64,000 bases of DNA from Ruegeria denitrificans (GCF_001458295.1 NZ_CYUD01000006.1:1-64000); one strand, 5' to 3'; positions 26,411 to 35,923 are shown, numbered from the stretch's first letter. Program-made: numbers and translations. The notes: generated by a model from the letters alone, not told the origin.

Positions 26411-28310
26411 CCGCGTCTGCGGCGGTATTGTCCGTCTGTTCGGCCTCGATCGCTTCGGCCTCGATGGCGTCCAGTCCGGTTTCCGAGTTCTCAACCGGTT
26501 CGGGCCGGATCAGGCGGAACTCGATGCGTCGATTCTCTTCGCGGCCTTCTTCGGTATCGTTGTCGGCGATGGGTTGCGTTTCCCCGTAGCCCACAGCGGA
26601 AAAGCTGGCGGTGGGCACCCGGCGCGCGCGCAACTCGTTCAAAATAGACTGCGCTCGAGACTGGCTGAGCTGCTGGTTCATCTCTTCCCGGCCCTGACTG
26701 TCGGTATGGCCCTGAATCTCAAGCCGGATCGGGCCGCATTCCCGTAGGATGTCGGCGATCCGGTTCACCGTATCGCGTGAATCGCTGGCGACAGTGGCCG
26801 AGCCCGGTTCAAACGCGATCTTGGTGTCGGCCTGAACTTCGGCGATACGAGCCTCGCATTCTTCGGGGTCGGGCAGTTTGTCGACGGGTTCGGGCGGTTC
26901 CTGATAGGTGATCGATAGGGTGAATTCCTGCGCATCGCCCAGTTTATCGGACAGCAGACCGGCGATCTGCGCTTTTGTGTCGGGGTCATGGCTGACTCCG
27001 TTCAGCACGAGGTCATCCGGCGTAACCGTCAGAGCGCCGTTATGCAGCTGTGCCAGCGCCTCAAGCCCGGTCAGAATACGTACGGGCCAGCCCGTCGGCA
27101 GTCTTTCAGGCGCAATACGGGTGGCGGTGTGGACCTGTTCGGACCCAAAGGCGGCCCGGGCATAGCTGTCGACCATGTCGCGCTGGGTATCGTCGCCCAG
27201 ACGCCCGCGCATCTGCACCAACCCTTCGGGGCTGCGCGTGGCGGTGAACTCGGGGGGGCCGGATTCGGCGTCGGTTTCCGGGGGAGGCAGGATCGCGTGC
27301 AGGGCAAAGACCGGGGGCAGGGCATTCTCAAGCTCGCCCACCACGCGATCAAAAGTTCCGGCATCAATGCCCCGTGCCGCAGCAAGTGTGATATCTGCGT
27401 CCGACATGGTTACCGATCCGCCACCTAATTCGGCCAGTGCCCGAATGCTCAGTGTCGCGGCGTCAGGCCAGCGTGGGGAGGGAACGCCCAGCCCGATGGT
27501 GCAGTTGTAGGCGGCACCCATCCCGGCCTCTTTCGCCGCGGCGATAATGGCATCGCGGGCTTTTTCGTCTTGCGCCGAACAGGCATCGAATTGGCTACCA
27601 GTTTCGTCGATTAAAAACCGCAGGGTAAAAGGCGTGATCACCGGGCGCGGGGCCGAGATCGACAACCCAATCCGCAGGCTGGGCGGTGCGGCGCGGGTAA
27701 GGTTTTGTTCCAACCGTTCCTTTTCCTGCTGGCTGTCGGCAATCGCGGTGATTTTGACCAGACCCGGGCTGGCCGATATCTTGGCACGGGGCAGGCGGGT
27801 CAGCGACTCGAGGGCGTAGGAGATTGCGTCGTCCCAACCTTTGGGTTTTGGATAGTCGGCGGTTTCCATCAGGTCCGAAACCTGGTTGCCATTGCCCAGA
27901 TCGCGCAACCGATCCACCAGTGCATCGCGATCCTGGCTGGCCGGGATCAGGCCGATTACAGAAATCCCGCTGTCGTTGCGCAAAATCTCCGCGGAAAACC
28001 GGGGTGCGGCCAATTGCGAGGTCGGGGCCACATTCATCTCGTCGATCACGCGCGAGGTGTCGACCTCGGTGCCTGCTGCGGTCAAAGCATTAAAGCGGGT
28101 GGCTTCGTCCGTGGCAGTACCCGTTAGCACGACGCGCAAACCGTCCGAATGCACCTCGGCCCAGTCGTGCCCTTTCAGGTCCAGCGCCCGGCGCACGGCA
28201 AATTCGGAGGATTCTTCGACCTTGGTCACCGCAAAGCTGGCGGCCCACAGGCATAGGCCAGCCGACACGAGAAAGATAAAGGCAACGGCAAAGAAATAGG
28301 GCAAACGCAT
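26394..28310 (-). CDS. OmpA-family protein with a long periplasmic N-terminal region
   Basis: A 638-residue envelope protein. Residues about 4-28 form an N-terminal membrane helix or uncleaved signal (YFFAVAFIFLVSAGLCLWAA). The middle (about 40-470) shows repeated BON-like alpha/beta units (for example VHSDGLRVVLTGTATDEAT and LVKITAIADSQQEKERL). The OmpA/MotB peptidoglycan-binding domain is near the C terminus (RLEIQGHTDSQGREEMNQ, QSRAQSILNELRARRV, ENRRIEFRLI). An acidic Ala/Glu/Asp tail ends it. It probably links the inner membrane or periplasm to peptidoglycan, together with the adjacent coiled-coil protein. Confidence 0.87.
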   Translation of the reverse strand: MRLPYFFAVAFIFLVSAGLCLWAASFAVTKVEESSEFAVRRALDLKGHDWAEVHSDGLRVVLTGTATDEATRFNALTAAGTEVDTSRVIDEMNVAPTSQLAAPRFSAEILRNDSGISVIGLIPASQDRDALVDRLRDLGNGNQVSDLMETADYPKPKGWDDAISYALESLTRLPRAKISASPGLVKITAIADSQQEKERLEQNLTRAAPPSLRIGLSISAPRPVITPFTLRFLIDETGSQFDACSAQDEKARDAIIAAAKEAGMGAAYNCTIGLGVPSPRWPDAATLSIRALAELGGGSVTMSDADITLAAARGIDAGTFDRVVGELENALPPVFALHAILPPPETDAESGPPEFTATRSPEGLVQMRGRLGDDTQRDMVDSYARAAFGSEQVHTATRIAPERLPTGWPVRILTGLEALAQLHNGALTVTPDDLVLNGVSHDPDTKAQIAGLLSDKLGDAQEFTLSITYQEPPEPVDKLPDPEECEARIAEVQADTKIAFEPGSATVASDSRDTVNRIADILRECGPIRLEIQGHTDSQGREEMNQQLSQSRAQSILNELRARRVPTASFSAVGYGETQPIADNDTEEGREENRRIEFRLIRPEPVENSETGLDAIEAEAIEAEQTDNTAADADAGDQ

Positions 28311-28374
28311 GTGCGGTTTATCGACTCCTCAGGCGAATGTGCGAACTCTTACCTAGCCCTGCGCCAAGGTGCAA

Positions 28375-29337
28375 TCAGAGCAACAGCGCGACGCAGAGGA
28401 AGATCAGCGGAATAAGGCCGGTGTCCCGATTGGCGCGGAACAGTTGCAGTAACTTCGCGTTGTCCTCAAGATCCAGCCCGCGCAATTGCCAAGCCATGTG
28501 CCAGCCCATCGCCCACGGCCCGGCCAAGGCCACGACCATAGCCATGACCGAGGCTTGTGCCAGCGCTCCGTCGATAATGGCCAGTCCCATCAGGAACACT
28601 GTGGCCACGAGGAAGTATTTCAGCCAGCGACCTGTATCGGTGCCAAACAGCCGGGCGGTGGATTTGATGCCGATCAGCTCATCATCCTCGGTATCCTGAT
28701 GGGCATAGATTGTGTCGTAGAACAGCGTCCAAGCGATACCTGCCGCGTATAGTATGATCGCGGGCAGGCCGACTGTGCCTGTATGCGCGGCCCAGGTCAG
28801 CAGGATACCCCAGTTGAAGGCCAGTCCCAGGAACACCTGCGGCCACCATGTGAACCGTTTGGCAAAGGGGTAGATCGTCACCGGCAGCAGCGACAGCACG
28901 CCCATGGCGATGGCGGCTTGGTTGAAGGTCAGCAGAATCCCCAGCGCCAGCAGGCATTGCAGGCCCATCCAGATCACCGCCTGCCGCACGCTGACCTGAC
29001 CGGATGGAATCGGGCGTGACCGTGTGCGTTCCACCTGCCCGTCAAACTCGCGGTCGGTGATGTCGTTCCAGGTGCAACCTGCGCCGCGCATCAGGAATGC
29101 GCCAAGAGCACAGCCGATGGCGATCCACAGATCCTCCCACCGGGGATTGCCGTCGCTGAGGATCGCCAGCGCAAGCCCCCACCAGCACGGAATCAGCAGC
29201 AGCCACGTGCCAATGGGCCGGTCCGCGCGGCTGAGGCGCAGATAGGGGCGGGTAAAAGCAGGCGCATGGGTGTCGACCCAGTTGCCGGATACGGCATCGG
29301 CGACCTGACCGTCTGGTGTTGGGGCGTTGCCTTGCAT
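28375..29337 (-). CDS. ubiA: 4-hydroxybenzoate octaprenyltransferase
   Basis: A 320-residue integral-membrane prenyltransferase of ubiquinone synthesis. The two Asp-rich motifs are present: NDITDREFDGQVERTRSRPI, and DTIYAHQDTEDDELIGIKST. About eight or nine hydrophobic helices follow LSRADRPIGTWLLLIPCWW. The start is ATG 29337; the frame is open to 30234 but that extension is antisense to rsmE. The start codon is only 12 nt from the divergent rsmE start, and a palindromic AGGCCT supplies ribosome-site bases to both. Confidence 0.94.
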   Translation of the reverse strand: MQGNAPTPDGQVADAVSGNWVDTHAPAFTRPYLRLSRADRPIGTWLLLIPCWWGLALAILSDGNPRWEDLWIAIGCALGAFLMRGAGCTWNDITDREFDGQVERTRSRPIPSGQVSVRQAVIWMGLQCLLALGILLTFNQAAIAMGVLSLLPVTIYPFAKRFTWWPQVFLGLAFNWGILLTWAAHTGTVGLPAIILYAAGIAWTLFYDTIYAHQDTEDDELIGIKSTARLFGTDTGRWLKYFLVATVFLMGLAIIDGALAQASVMAMVVALAGPWAMGWHMAWQLRGLDLEDNAKLLQLFRANRDTGLIPLIFLCVALLL

Positions 29338-29342
29338 ATGTA

Positions 29343-29348
29343 AGGCCT
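29343..29348. promoter_or_regulatory. Shared palindromic Shine-Dalgarno of divergent ubiA and rsmE
   Basis: AGGCCT at 29343-29348 contributes AAGG (29342-29345) before rsmE ATG 29350 and GAGG on the other strand before ubiA ATG 29337. The spacing is 4 nt and 8 nt respectively. Only 12 nt separate the two start codons, so both promoters must lie inside the opposite gene. Confidence 0.55.
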
Positions 29349-29349
29349 C

Positions 29350-30075
29350 ATGAGTGCAAAGATCAGACTGTATGTAGAGCACCCTCTGGGTCAGGGGCAA
29401 TCGGTAGATTTGACGCGCGAGCAGGCGCATTACCTGTTCAGTGTCATGCGTCTGGCCGTGGGCGGCCATGTGGCCCTGTTCAATGGCCAGGACGGAGAGT
29501 GGCTGGCCGAAGTCGCCGAGGCAGGCAAGCGCGGAGGCGTTCTGCGCTGTATCGAACAAACCAAGCCGCTGCAATTGCCACCCGATCTGTGGTTCCTGTT
29601 TGCGCCGATCAAAAAGGCGCGCACCGATTTTATCGTTGAAAAGGCGGCGGAAATGGGCGCGGCGCGCATCCTGCCTGTGCAGACCGAGTTCACAAATTCC
29701 GAACGCATCCGGCAGGACCGCCTGCAAGCCCACGCGGTTGAGGCTGCCGAGCAATGCGGCGGTACCTTCGTGCCCAAGGTCGCCGATCTGCAGCGGTTGA
29801 GCCGTATTCTGGACGCATGGCCGGATGGTCGCCAGCTGATGTTTTGCAACGAGGCCGAGGTGGGCTCTGCCCTGCGTCTGGCAGCAAACGACAAGGGGCA
29901 ACCTTGGGCCATACTCATCGGCCCCGAGGGTGGTTTTTCGGACCGTGAGCGCGCGCATCTTGTTGGCCTGCCCTTTGCCCATGTGGTAAGTCTGGGCCCT
30001 CGTATCCTGCGCGCTGACACGGCGGCTGTCGCGGCGCTGACCATGTGGCAGCAGGCACTGGGGGATTGGTCGTGA
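29350..30075 (+). CDS. rsmE: 16S rRNA (uracil-1498-N3)-methyltransferase
   Basis: A 241-residue SPOUT-class methyltransferase. An N-terminal PUA-like part (about 1-70, MRLAVGGHVALFNGQDGEW) is followed by the trefoil-knot domain with ILIGPEGGFSDRERAHL and SLGPRILRADTAAVAAL, which bind S-adenosylmethionine. Length is normal. Its TGA overlaps the GTG start of the GNAT gene, so translation is coupled. Confidence 0.95.
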   Translation: MSAKIRLYVEHPLGQGQSVDLTREQAHYLFSVMRLAVGGHVALFNGQDGEWLAEVAEAGKRGGVLRCIEQTKPLQLPPDLWFLFAPIKKARTDFIVEKAAEMGAARILPVQTEFTNSERIRQDRLQAHAVEAAEQCGGTFVPKVADLQRLSRILDAWPDGRQLMFCNEAEVGSALRLAANDKGQPWAILIGPEGGFSDRERAHLVGLPFAHVVSLGPRILRADTAAVAALTMWQQALGDWS

Positions 30076-30920
30076 CATGGCAATTGGCGCAAACCGCTGA
30101 TGTGTCAAAGATCGACTCATTTCTGTCCCGGCATATTCAGACCTCGATGTTTCCGCTGGCCAATCTGAGGGATTATGGTTTGTGCGGGCCTCGCCCGCGT
30201 GCCGTGAATTTCTGGGTTCTGGGGAATGAACCACGGGCCGTGTTTGGCATCACCAACGAAGGCATGGTCCTGCCGCAATGCCCCGACTGTTCCGATCAAG
30301 AGCTTGCTGACGCGATTGCTCTGATCCGCGGCCGCAAGCTGTTCGGTCTGGCCGCCGAGGCGGTGCAGGCCCGCCGGATCATGCGGCTGGCCGGTTGGGA
30401 AGGCCGCCCCGCGACGCTGAACAGTGACGAGCCGGGTTTCTCGCTGGATCTGGAACAGCTTGTACTGCCGGATACCAAGGGCGCCGAACTTGTGCCCTTA
30501 GGCGAAGTTGACAGAGCGATCACCGAAGGGTGGCGCGAAAGCTATCTGATTGAGGCGATGGATTTCACTCCCGACCGGGCGCGAAAACAGGCGGGCGAGG
30601 ATTGTCTGGCGTATACAGCCCGCGATTCACACCGAGTTCTGCTGATCGACGGACGGCCGGTGGCCATGACCGGATTCAACGCGCGTCTGCCCGAGATTGT
30701 ACAAATCGGAGGCGTCTATACGCCGCCCAATCTGCGCGGTCGTGGCTATGCCCGCTTGGCGGTTGCACTGCATCTGCTTGAGGCGCGCAACGCCGGAGTG
30801 ACCCGTTCAGTTCTGTTCGCGGCTTCCGATTCCGCCGCGCGTGCCTATATCGGAATCGGATTTCAACCGGCGGGGCAGTATTCACTGATCCTGTTCACAA
30901 ACCCCGAGGACACGGCATGA
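30072..30920 (+). CDS. GNAT-family N-acetyltransferase
   Basis: A 282-residue protein whose C-terminal half carries the acetyl-CoA-binding GNAT fold (QIGGVYTPPNLRGRGYARLA, with the R-G-R-G-Y-A loop) and a following LFAASDSAARAYIGIGFQPA segment. The N-terminal half (about 1-130) is a second, diverged domain. I use GTG 30072, which gives a GTGA overlap with rsmE; ATG 30045 would give a 31-nt overlap. The substrate is unknown. Confidence 0.83.
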   Translation: MTWQLAQTADVSKIDSFLSRHIQTSMFPLANLRDYGLCGPRPRAVNFWVLGNEPRAVFGITNEGMVLPQCPDCSDQELADAIALIRGRKLFGLAAEAVQARRIMRLAGWEGRPATLNSDEPGFSLDLEQLVLPDTKGAELVPLGEVDRAITEGWRESYLIEAMDFTPDRARKQAGEDCLAYTARDSHRVLLIDGRPVAMTGFNARLPEIVQIGGVYTPPNLRGRGYARLAVALHLLEARNAGVTRSVLFAASDSAARAYIGIGFQPAGQYSLILFTNPEDTA

Positions 30921-31444
30921 GTTTCATCCGACCCGAAGCCAAACTGACCCTGTGGCGCTGGCGCGAAGTGTTGGTGGCCGGGGCTGTCCTGCTTGTGGGC
31001 CTCAGTTGGATCGGCGGCCCCGGCGGTTTGCTGGGCTGGCTGGGCTGGGTGCTGGTTCTGTTTTCAGTCGCGCTTGCAGTCATTGGCATTCAGCGCGCTC
31101 GCTTCCGTACCGGTGCAGGTGGTCCCGGTATTGTGACCATCGACGAAGGCCAGATCACCTATCTGGGTCCGCTGGATGGAGGTATGGTCGCCGCCCGCGA
31201 GATCGAGCGTTTGGCGCTGGACCCGACCTCGTCCCCCGCGCATTGGGTGCTGGAACAACCGGGTCAGCCGGTGCTTCACATTCCTGTGAATGCCGAAGGG
31301 GCTGAAGCACTGTTCGATGTCTTCTCGGCGCTGCCGGGGTTGAAAACCGAACAAATGCTGGCGGAACTGAACAGCGGCACGGCACATCAGGTGATCATCT
31401 GGGAGCGCACACCCTCGCGCCCGGCGCATCTCAGGCTGCATTGA
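30917..31444 (+). CDS. Conserved membrane protein of unknown function
   Basis: A 175-residue protein with two adjacent hydrophobic helices (about residues 18-60, VLVAGAVLLVGLSWIGGPGG then WLGWVLVLFSVALAVIG) and a soluble beta-rich C-terminal part (about 70-175). It overlaps the GNAT gene by 4 nt (ATGA) and precedes gshA, so it probably belongs to the rsmE transcript. I do not recognise the family. The C-terminal segment (IVTIDEGQITYLGPLDGGMV) resembles the PH-like output domains of small membrane proteins, but weakly. Confidence 0.75.
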   Translation: MSFIRPEAKLTLWRWREVLVAGAVLLVGLSWIGGPGGLLGWLGWVLVLFSVALAVIGIQRARFRTGAGGPGIVTIDEGQITYLGPLDGGMVAAREIERLALDPTSSPAHWVLEQPGQPVLHIPVNAEGAEALFDVFSALPGLKTEQMLAELNSGTAHQVIIWERTPSRPAHLRLH

Positions 31445-31508
31445 CACTGGCGCGGTTTCCGACCACGAAAGACCCAACGACAGACACATCAGGATCGGAG
31501 AACGGTTC

Positions 31509-32879
31509 ATGTCCATCCCCCAGTCCGGCGGCGGACCGATTGAACGCCATGAGCAACTGGCCGAATATCTGGAATCGGGTTGCAAGCCCAAGCAGGATTG
31601 GCGCATCGGTACCGAACATGAAAAGTTCGGCTATTGCAAAGACACGCTGAAACCGCTGCCTTATGAGGGCGAGCGCTCGATCCTTGCCGTACTCAAAGGC
31701 CTGCGAGACCTGCACGCGTGGGAGCCGCTGGAAGAGAACGGCAAGCTTATCGGCCTGCAAAAAGACGGGGCGAACGTTTCGCTTGAACCCGGCGGACAGT
31801 TGGAGCTGTCCGGTGCGCCTTTGGAAACCATTCATGAAACTTGTGATGAGGTGAACGCCCACCTGCGCGACGTGAAAGATATCGCCGACAAGATCGGCGT
31901 TGGTTTCATCGGCCTTGGGGCCGCGCCAATCTGGACACATGATGAAATGCCGCTGATGCCCAAAGGGCGGTATCGGCTGATGAACGACTATATGGAGAAG
32001 GTCGGCACCATGGGCCGGTCGATGATGCGCCGGACCTGCACCGTGCAGGTCAATATCGACTTCGGGTCCGAGGCCGACATGGTGCAGAAACTGCGCGTCG
32101 CACTGGCGTTGCAGCCTGTGGCGACGGCTCTGTTTGCCAATTCTCCGTTCTTCGAAGGCAAGCCCAATGGCCAGAAAAGCTGGCGCAGCTATATCTGGCA
32201 GCATCTGGACAATGCACGCACCGGCATGCTGCCCTTTGTGTTCGAGGAAGGGTTCGGGTTCGAACGCTGGGTCCAATACGCGTTGGATGTACCAATGTAT
32301 TTCGTCTATCGCGACGGTCAGTATGTCGACGCGCTGGGCCAGTCCTTCCGCGACTTCCTGCAAGGCAAACTGCCCGCGCTGCCGGGCGAAACGCCGACCC
32401 TGTCGGATTGGGCCGATCACCTGACCACCGCCTTCCCCGAGGCACGGATCAAGAAGTTCATGGAGATGCGCGGTGCCGATGGTGGCCCGTGGCGTCGCCT
32501 GTGTGCGCTGCCAGCGTTCTGGGTCGGTCTGACCTACGATCAGGGCGCGCTGGATGCGGCTTGGGATCTGGTCAAAGGCTGGGATGCCGAAACGCGTGAA
32601 GCACTGCGGATCGAGGCCGCTAAAGACGGGTTGCAGGCGCAGGTCGGCAACATCAACATGCACGATCTGGCGCGTGAGGTGGTCGCAATCTCTGAGGCCG
32701 GTCTGAAATCCCGCGCCTTCCCTGGCGCAGGCGGTCTGGTCCCGGATGAGACCCATTTCCTCAACGCGCTGAAGGACAGCATCGAAACCGGCAAGGTTCC
32801 GGCGGATGAGTTGCTGGATCACTACAATGGCGATTGGAATGGCGATCTGACACGGGTGTTCCCGGAATACAGCTATTGA
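31509..32879 (+). CDS. gshA: Glutamate--cysteine ligase (plant/alphaproteobacterial type)
   Basis: A 456-residue ATP-dependent ligase making gamma-glutamylcysteine, the first step of glutathione synthesis. WRIGTEHEKFGYCKDTLKP near the N terminus, SLEPGGQLELSGAPLETIHE and TCTVQVNIDFGSEADMV match the GCS2/plant-type class rather than the E. coli class. A GGAG ribosome site lies about 10 nt before ATG 31509. Length is normal for the class. Confidence 0.95.
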   Translation: MSIPQSGGGPIERHEQLAEYLESGCKPKQDWRIGTEHEKFGYCKDTLKPLPYEGERSILAVLKGLRDLHAWEPLEENGKLIGLQKDGANVSLEPGGQLELSGAPLETIHETCDEVNAHLRDVKDIADKIGVGFIGLGAAPIWTHDEMPLMPKGRYRLMNDYMEKVGTMGRSMMRRTCTVQVNIDFGSEADMVQKLRVALALQPVATALFANSPFFEGKPNGQKSWRSYIWQHLDNARTGMLPFVFEEGFGFERWVQYALDVPMYFVYRDGQYVDALGQSFRDFLQGKLPALPGETPTLSDWADHLTTAFPEARIKKFMEMRGADGGPWRRLCALPAFWVGLTYDQGALDAAWDLVKGWDAETREALRIEAAKDGLQAQVGNINMHDLAREVVAISEAGLKSRAFPGAGGLVPDETHFLNALKDSIETGKVPADELLDHYNGDWNGDLTRVFPEYSY

Positions 32880-32962
32880 TCCGCGCCGTGCGGCTTGCAT
32901 TCATCCGGATTGGCCGATAGCAGGTTCTGGACCAAATTCAGGGGCCGGTTTCGGAAAGCGTC

Positions 32963-34036
32963 ATGGACGATCTTAAGTCAAAATATCTGGGGCAGATTGC
33001 CGAGGCAGGCGACGAAAACGCGCTTGAGGCGATCCGCGTCGCCGCTGTGGGCAAAAAAGGCGAGGTTGCGCTGAAGATGCGCGAGCTGGGCAAAATGACG
33101 CCCGAGGAACGCCAAGTCGCAGGCCCCGCGCTGAACGCCCTGAAGGACGAGATCAACTCGGCCCTGTCCGCCAAGAAATCCGCTTTGGCCGATGCCGCGC
33201 TGGATGAACGTCTGCGCACCGAATGGCTGGACGTTACTCTGCCGACCCGTGCGCGTCGTCAGGGCTCGATCCACCCGATCAGCCAGGCGACCGAAGAATT
33301 GACCGCGATCTTTGCTGAACTGGGCTTCTCGGTAGCCGAAGGGCCGCGGATCGAGGATGACTGGTATAACTTTGATGCCCTGAACATCCCTGGCCACCAC
33401 CCCGCGCGGGCCGAGATGGACACGTTCTATATGCACCGTGCCGAGGGCGACAATCGCCCGCCGCATGTGCTGCGGACCCATACCTCTCCGGTGCAGATTC
33501 GGTCGATGGAGAAACAGGGCGCGCCCATCCGCGTCATCTGTCCGGGCGGCGTGTACCGCGCCGACTATGACCAGACCCACACGCCGATGTTCCATCAGGT
33601 CGAAGGGCTGGCCATCGACAAGGACATCTCGATGGCGAACCTGAAATGGGTTCTGGAAGAGTTCGTAAAGGCCTTCTTCGAGGTCGACGACGTCGAACTG
33701 CGCTTCCGCGCCTCGCACTTCCCCTTCACCGAGCCTTCGGCCGAGGTCGATATCCGCTGTTCCTGGGACAACGGCCAGCTGAAGATCGGCGAGGGCGACG
33801 ACTGGATGGAGATTTTGGGCTCGGGCATGGTCCATCCCAAGGTGATCGCCGCCGGTGGGATTGATCCTGAGGTCTATCAGGGCTTTGCATTTGGAATCGG
33901 CATCGACCGTTTGGCGATGCTGAAATACGGGATTCCTGACTTGCGGGCGTTCTTTGATTCCGACCTGCGCTGGCTGCGCCACTATGGGTTTGCGGCGCTG
34001 GATATGCCGAACCTGCATGGTGGATTGTCTAGGTGA
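32963..34036 (+). CDS. pheS: Phenylalanyl-tRNA synthetase alpha subunit
   Basis: A 357-residue class II synthetase subunit. The N-terminal coiled coil (about 1-85) and catalytic domain with [27 protein letters not shown], the motif-2 region [19 protein letters not shown] and motif-3 [20 protein letters not shown] are all clear. It is separated from pheT by three other genes, whereas pheST are usually adjacent. Its stop codon overlaps the GTG start of an AT-rich membrane-protein gene. Confidence 0.96.
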   Translation: MDDLKSKYLGQIAEAGDENALEAIRVAAVGKKGEVALKMRELGKMTPEERQVAGPALNALKDEINSALSAKKSALADAALDERLRTEWLDVTLPTRARRQGSIHPISQATEELTAIFAELGFSVAEGPRIEDDWYNFDALNIPGHHPARAEMDTFYMHRAEGDNRPPHVLRTHTSPVQIRSMEKQGAPIRVICPGGVYRADYDQTHTPMFHQVEGLAIDKDISMANLKWVLEEFVKAFFEVDDVELRFRASHFPFTEPSAEVDIRCSWDNGQLKIGEGDDWMEILGSGMVHPKVIAAGGIDPEVYQGFAFGIGIDRLAMLKYGIPDLRAFFDSDLRWLRHYGFAALDMPNLHGGLSR

Positions 34037-34428
34037 GGTTTTTCCAAAAGCTGTACCTACTCTTAGGGTCAGACAATTTGGACGTTGAAGCAAACCGAAT
34101 TGGTTGGGAACGGGCTGAGAAGATTTTCTCGTCAGTATTTAGCCTAATACAGGCGGGAATTGTTCTAGGCTTGCTCAAAGCCGGCATGCATGAGTCGGCT
34201 TCAATCCTATTGTTTGCACTGTTGGCGGTATGTTGGGTTTCGACTGGTGTCTACATATTAAGAGGGGCGAATTACCTACTTGCACTGCTGTTCGAGCATC
34301 TTAAATCGCATGCAGATAAACCTTTGGCAAAAATTGGTTTTGTAGCGGTTACGACAAGTATTTCATTGGGTGTGCCTTACGTGGTTAGCGCGCTGACGTC
34401 AGACATAGTCCTAAAAGTTTTGAGTTGA
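34033..34428 (+). CDS. AT-rich gene for a small membrane protein of unknown function
   Basis: A 131-residue protein starting at GTG 34033, overlapping the pheS stop by 4 nt. Three or four hydrophobic helices are visible ([38 protein letters not shown], and [19 protein letters not shown] near the end). The coding sequence is distinctly lower in GC than both neighbours and uses AT-ending codons (for example CTA, ATA, TTA), which suggests recent arrival. It is followed by a strong terminator. I recognise no family. Confidence 0.7.
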   Translation: MRFFQKLYLLLGSDNLDVEANRIGWERAEKIFSSVFSLIQAGIVLGLLKAGMHESASILLFALLAVCWVSTGVYILRGANYLLALLFEHLKSHADKPLAKIGFVAVTTSISLGVPYVVSALTSDIVLKVLS

Positions 34429-34442
34429 GATTGTACCGCGCC

Positions 34443-34478
34443 ATCGCCAGACCGCCCGCACGGGCTGGCGATTTGTTT
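34443..34478 (+). terminator. Terminator after pheS and the AT-rich gene
   Basis: ATCGCCAG at 34443-34450 pairs perfectly with CTGGCGAT at 34465-34472, with a further CCG/CGG pairing inside, followed by TTGTTT. The remaining gap to 34640 holds no gene that I can see. Confidence 0.65.
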
Positions 34479-34639
34479 CCGCAGGCACTCCGTTTGAACG
34501 CTACACGGACTTGGTCAGCATAAATTACCCAACATTGCCCGAGGATCGCCATCCCGCGGTCTGACGACAGCGCGGCTTGTTACAGGCTCGCACGGGGTTG
34601 TGACGTGACAGCGGGCGCAGGCTCGCTAGGGTTCGACGG

Positions 34640-35446
34640 ATGATTTACCGACTGCTCTGCCTCTTCCTGCTGACCGCCTCTCCCGTATTCGCCATGGGGC
34701 CGTGGAACACCGAATGCCATGGCGACACCGCCTGTGATCTCGGGGATCGCTCGTATCACGTCCTTGAACCCGAGGGCTGGGATGGCGAAACGCCTCTGCC
34801 GGTGTTGCTGCATTTCCATGGCTGGGCGCGGCAGGGGAATGTGGTGGTGAACCACGAACGCATCGCCGGGGCCACAAAACTGCGCGGTGTGTTGCTGGTG
34901 GCCCCGAACGGGTTGGGCAAAAGCTGGGATTTTTGGGCGTCGGACACGGGCGACGTGCCCTTTGCTGATCGGGTGTTAGAGGACGTGGCCAGACGCTATC
35001 CGATTGACCCCGATCGCATCTATGTCTCGGGCTATTCCTTTGGCGGGGCAATGGCGTGGCGCTATGTCTGCCAGTCGGGCAATGACACGGCGGCGCTGTT
35101 GGCCGTTGCGGGTTCGATCCGTCAGACTGAAGACTGCCCCGAAGCGCCCCGCGAGGCGCGGCATGTGCATGGCCTGAGTGATACGGTGATGGATTTCCCC
35201 TATGGCGCGGATGGCGACACCACCTATCCGGTGGCGCTGTGGCGGCAGAAATATGGCTGCCACGACGGGGCCCCGCGCGGGGACTGGAGCGTGGTGCCGA
35301 TCCTGACGCTCAGCCGGATGGAGTGGACCAATTGCGCGCAGGGGCAGGTGGTGCTGGACACGCATCCTGGCGGGCACTTCATCCCCCATGGCTGGATCGG
35401 GCGGCAGTTGGATGAATTGCTGGGCCGCACCCCAAGCTATCCCTGA
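34640..35446 (+). CDS. Secreted alpha/beta-hydrolase, PHB-depolymerase/LpqC-like esterase
   Basis: A 268-residue protein with a signal peptide (MIYRLLCLFLLTASPVFA, cleavage near residue 18). The alpha/beta-hydrolase core has the oxyanion region LLHFHGWARQGN, the nucleophile elbow GYSFGGAMAW, and the catalytic His near the end (HPGGHFIPHGW). This matches the polyhydroxybutyrate-depolymerase/feruloyl-esterase-like group (LpqC). It is probably periplasmic or secreted and cleaves a polyester or acylated polysaccharide. It is a stand-alone gene. Confidence 0.83.
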   Translation: MIYRLLCLFLLTASPVFAMGPWNTECHGDTACDLGDRSYHVLEPEGWDGETPLPVLLHFHGWARQGNVVVNHERIAGATKLRGVLLVAPNGLGKSWDFWASDTGDVPFADRVLEDVARRYPIDPDRIYVSGYSFGGAMAWRYVCQSGNDTAALLAVAGSIRQTEDCPEAPREARHVHGLSDTVMDFPYGADGDTTYPVALWRQKYGCHDGAPRGDWSVVPILTLSRMEWTNCAQGQVVLDTHPGGHFIPHGWIGRQLDELLGRTPSYP

Positions 35447-35515
35447 ACTATTTGACATCGCCGCCCGCTAACCCTCCTGTTAGGCGAAACGATCTGACAC
35501 GGGATTTCTTAACGC

Positions 35516-35923
35516 ATGAAACTGCATTTGCCTTTCGCCCTGATCCTAGCTGCCGCGCCCGCCTTTGCGCGTGACACCTACCCACCGGTCGACGTGCTGT
35601 TGCAAACCGAAACCTCGGTCATTGGCGAGGCGCTGGAATATCCCGAAGGCACGCCGCAGATCACCATGGCCATCGTCACCATGCAGCCCGGTCAGAAAAC
35701 CGGCCTACACCGCCATGACGCGCCGCTGGCGGCCTATATCCTCGAAGGTGAGATCACTGTTGATTATGGTGATGCGGGCAGCCGGACCTACAAAGAAGGT
35801 GATGCGTTGGTCGAGGCGTTCCGGTCGCCCCATGTGGGCGAGAATACCGGCGACGGGATCGCTCGGATTCTGGCGGTGTTTGCCGGATCGAACAGCGTTT
35901 CCAACACAGTGACCGAGGAGTAA
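35516..35923 (+). CDS. Periplasmic cupin-domain protein
   Basis: A 135-residue protein with a signal peptide (MKLHLPFALILAAAPAFA). A single cupin domain follows, with motif 1 PGQKTGLHRHDAPLAAYILE (two His and a distal Glu in ILEGEI) and motif 2 PHVGENTGDG. It is probably a metal-binding periplasmic protein of unknown substrate. It stands alone between the esterase and pheT; the stretch just upstream of its start resembles the one upstream of pheT. Confidence 0.82.
   Translation: MKLHLPFALILAAAPAFARDTYPPVDVLLQTETSVIGEALEYPEGTPQITMAIVTMQPGQKTGLHRHDAPLAAYILEGEITVDYGDAGSRTYKEGDALVEAFRSPHVGENTGDGIARILAVFAGSNSVSNTVTEE

Noticed and set aside
29338..30234. Upstream extension of the ubiA frame
   Set aside because: It is antisense to rsmE, whose SPOUT motifs are clear, and UbiA proteins start near the chosen ATG.
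31431..32900. A 489-codon open frame antisense to gshA
   Set aside because: It mirrors gshA codon for codon, has no recognisable domain or ribosome site, and is a common shadow in high-GC genes.
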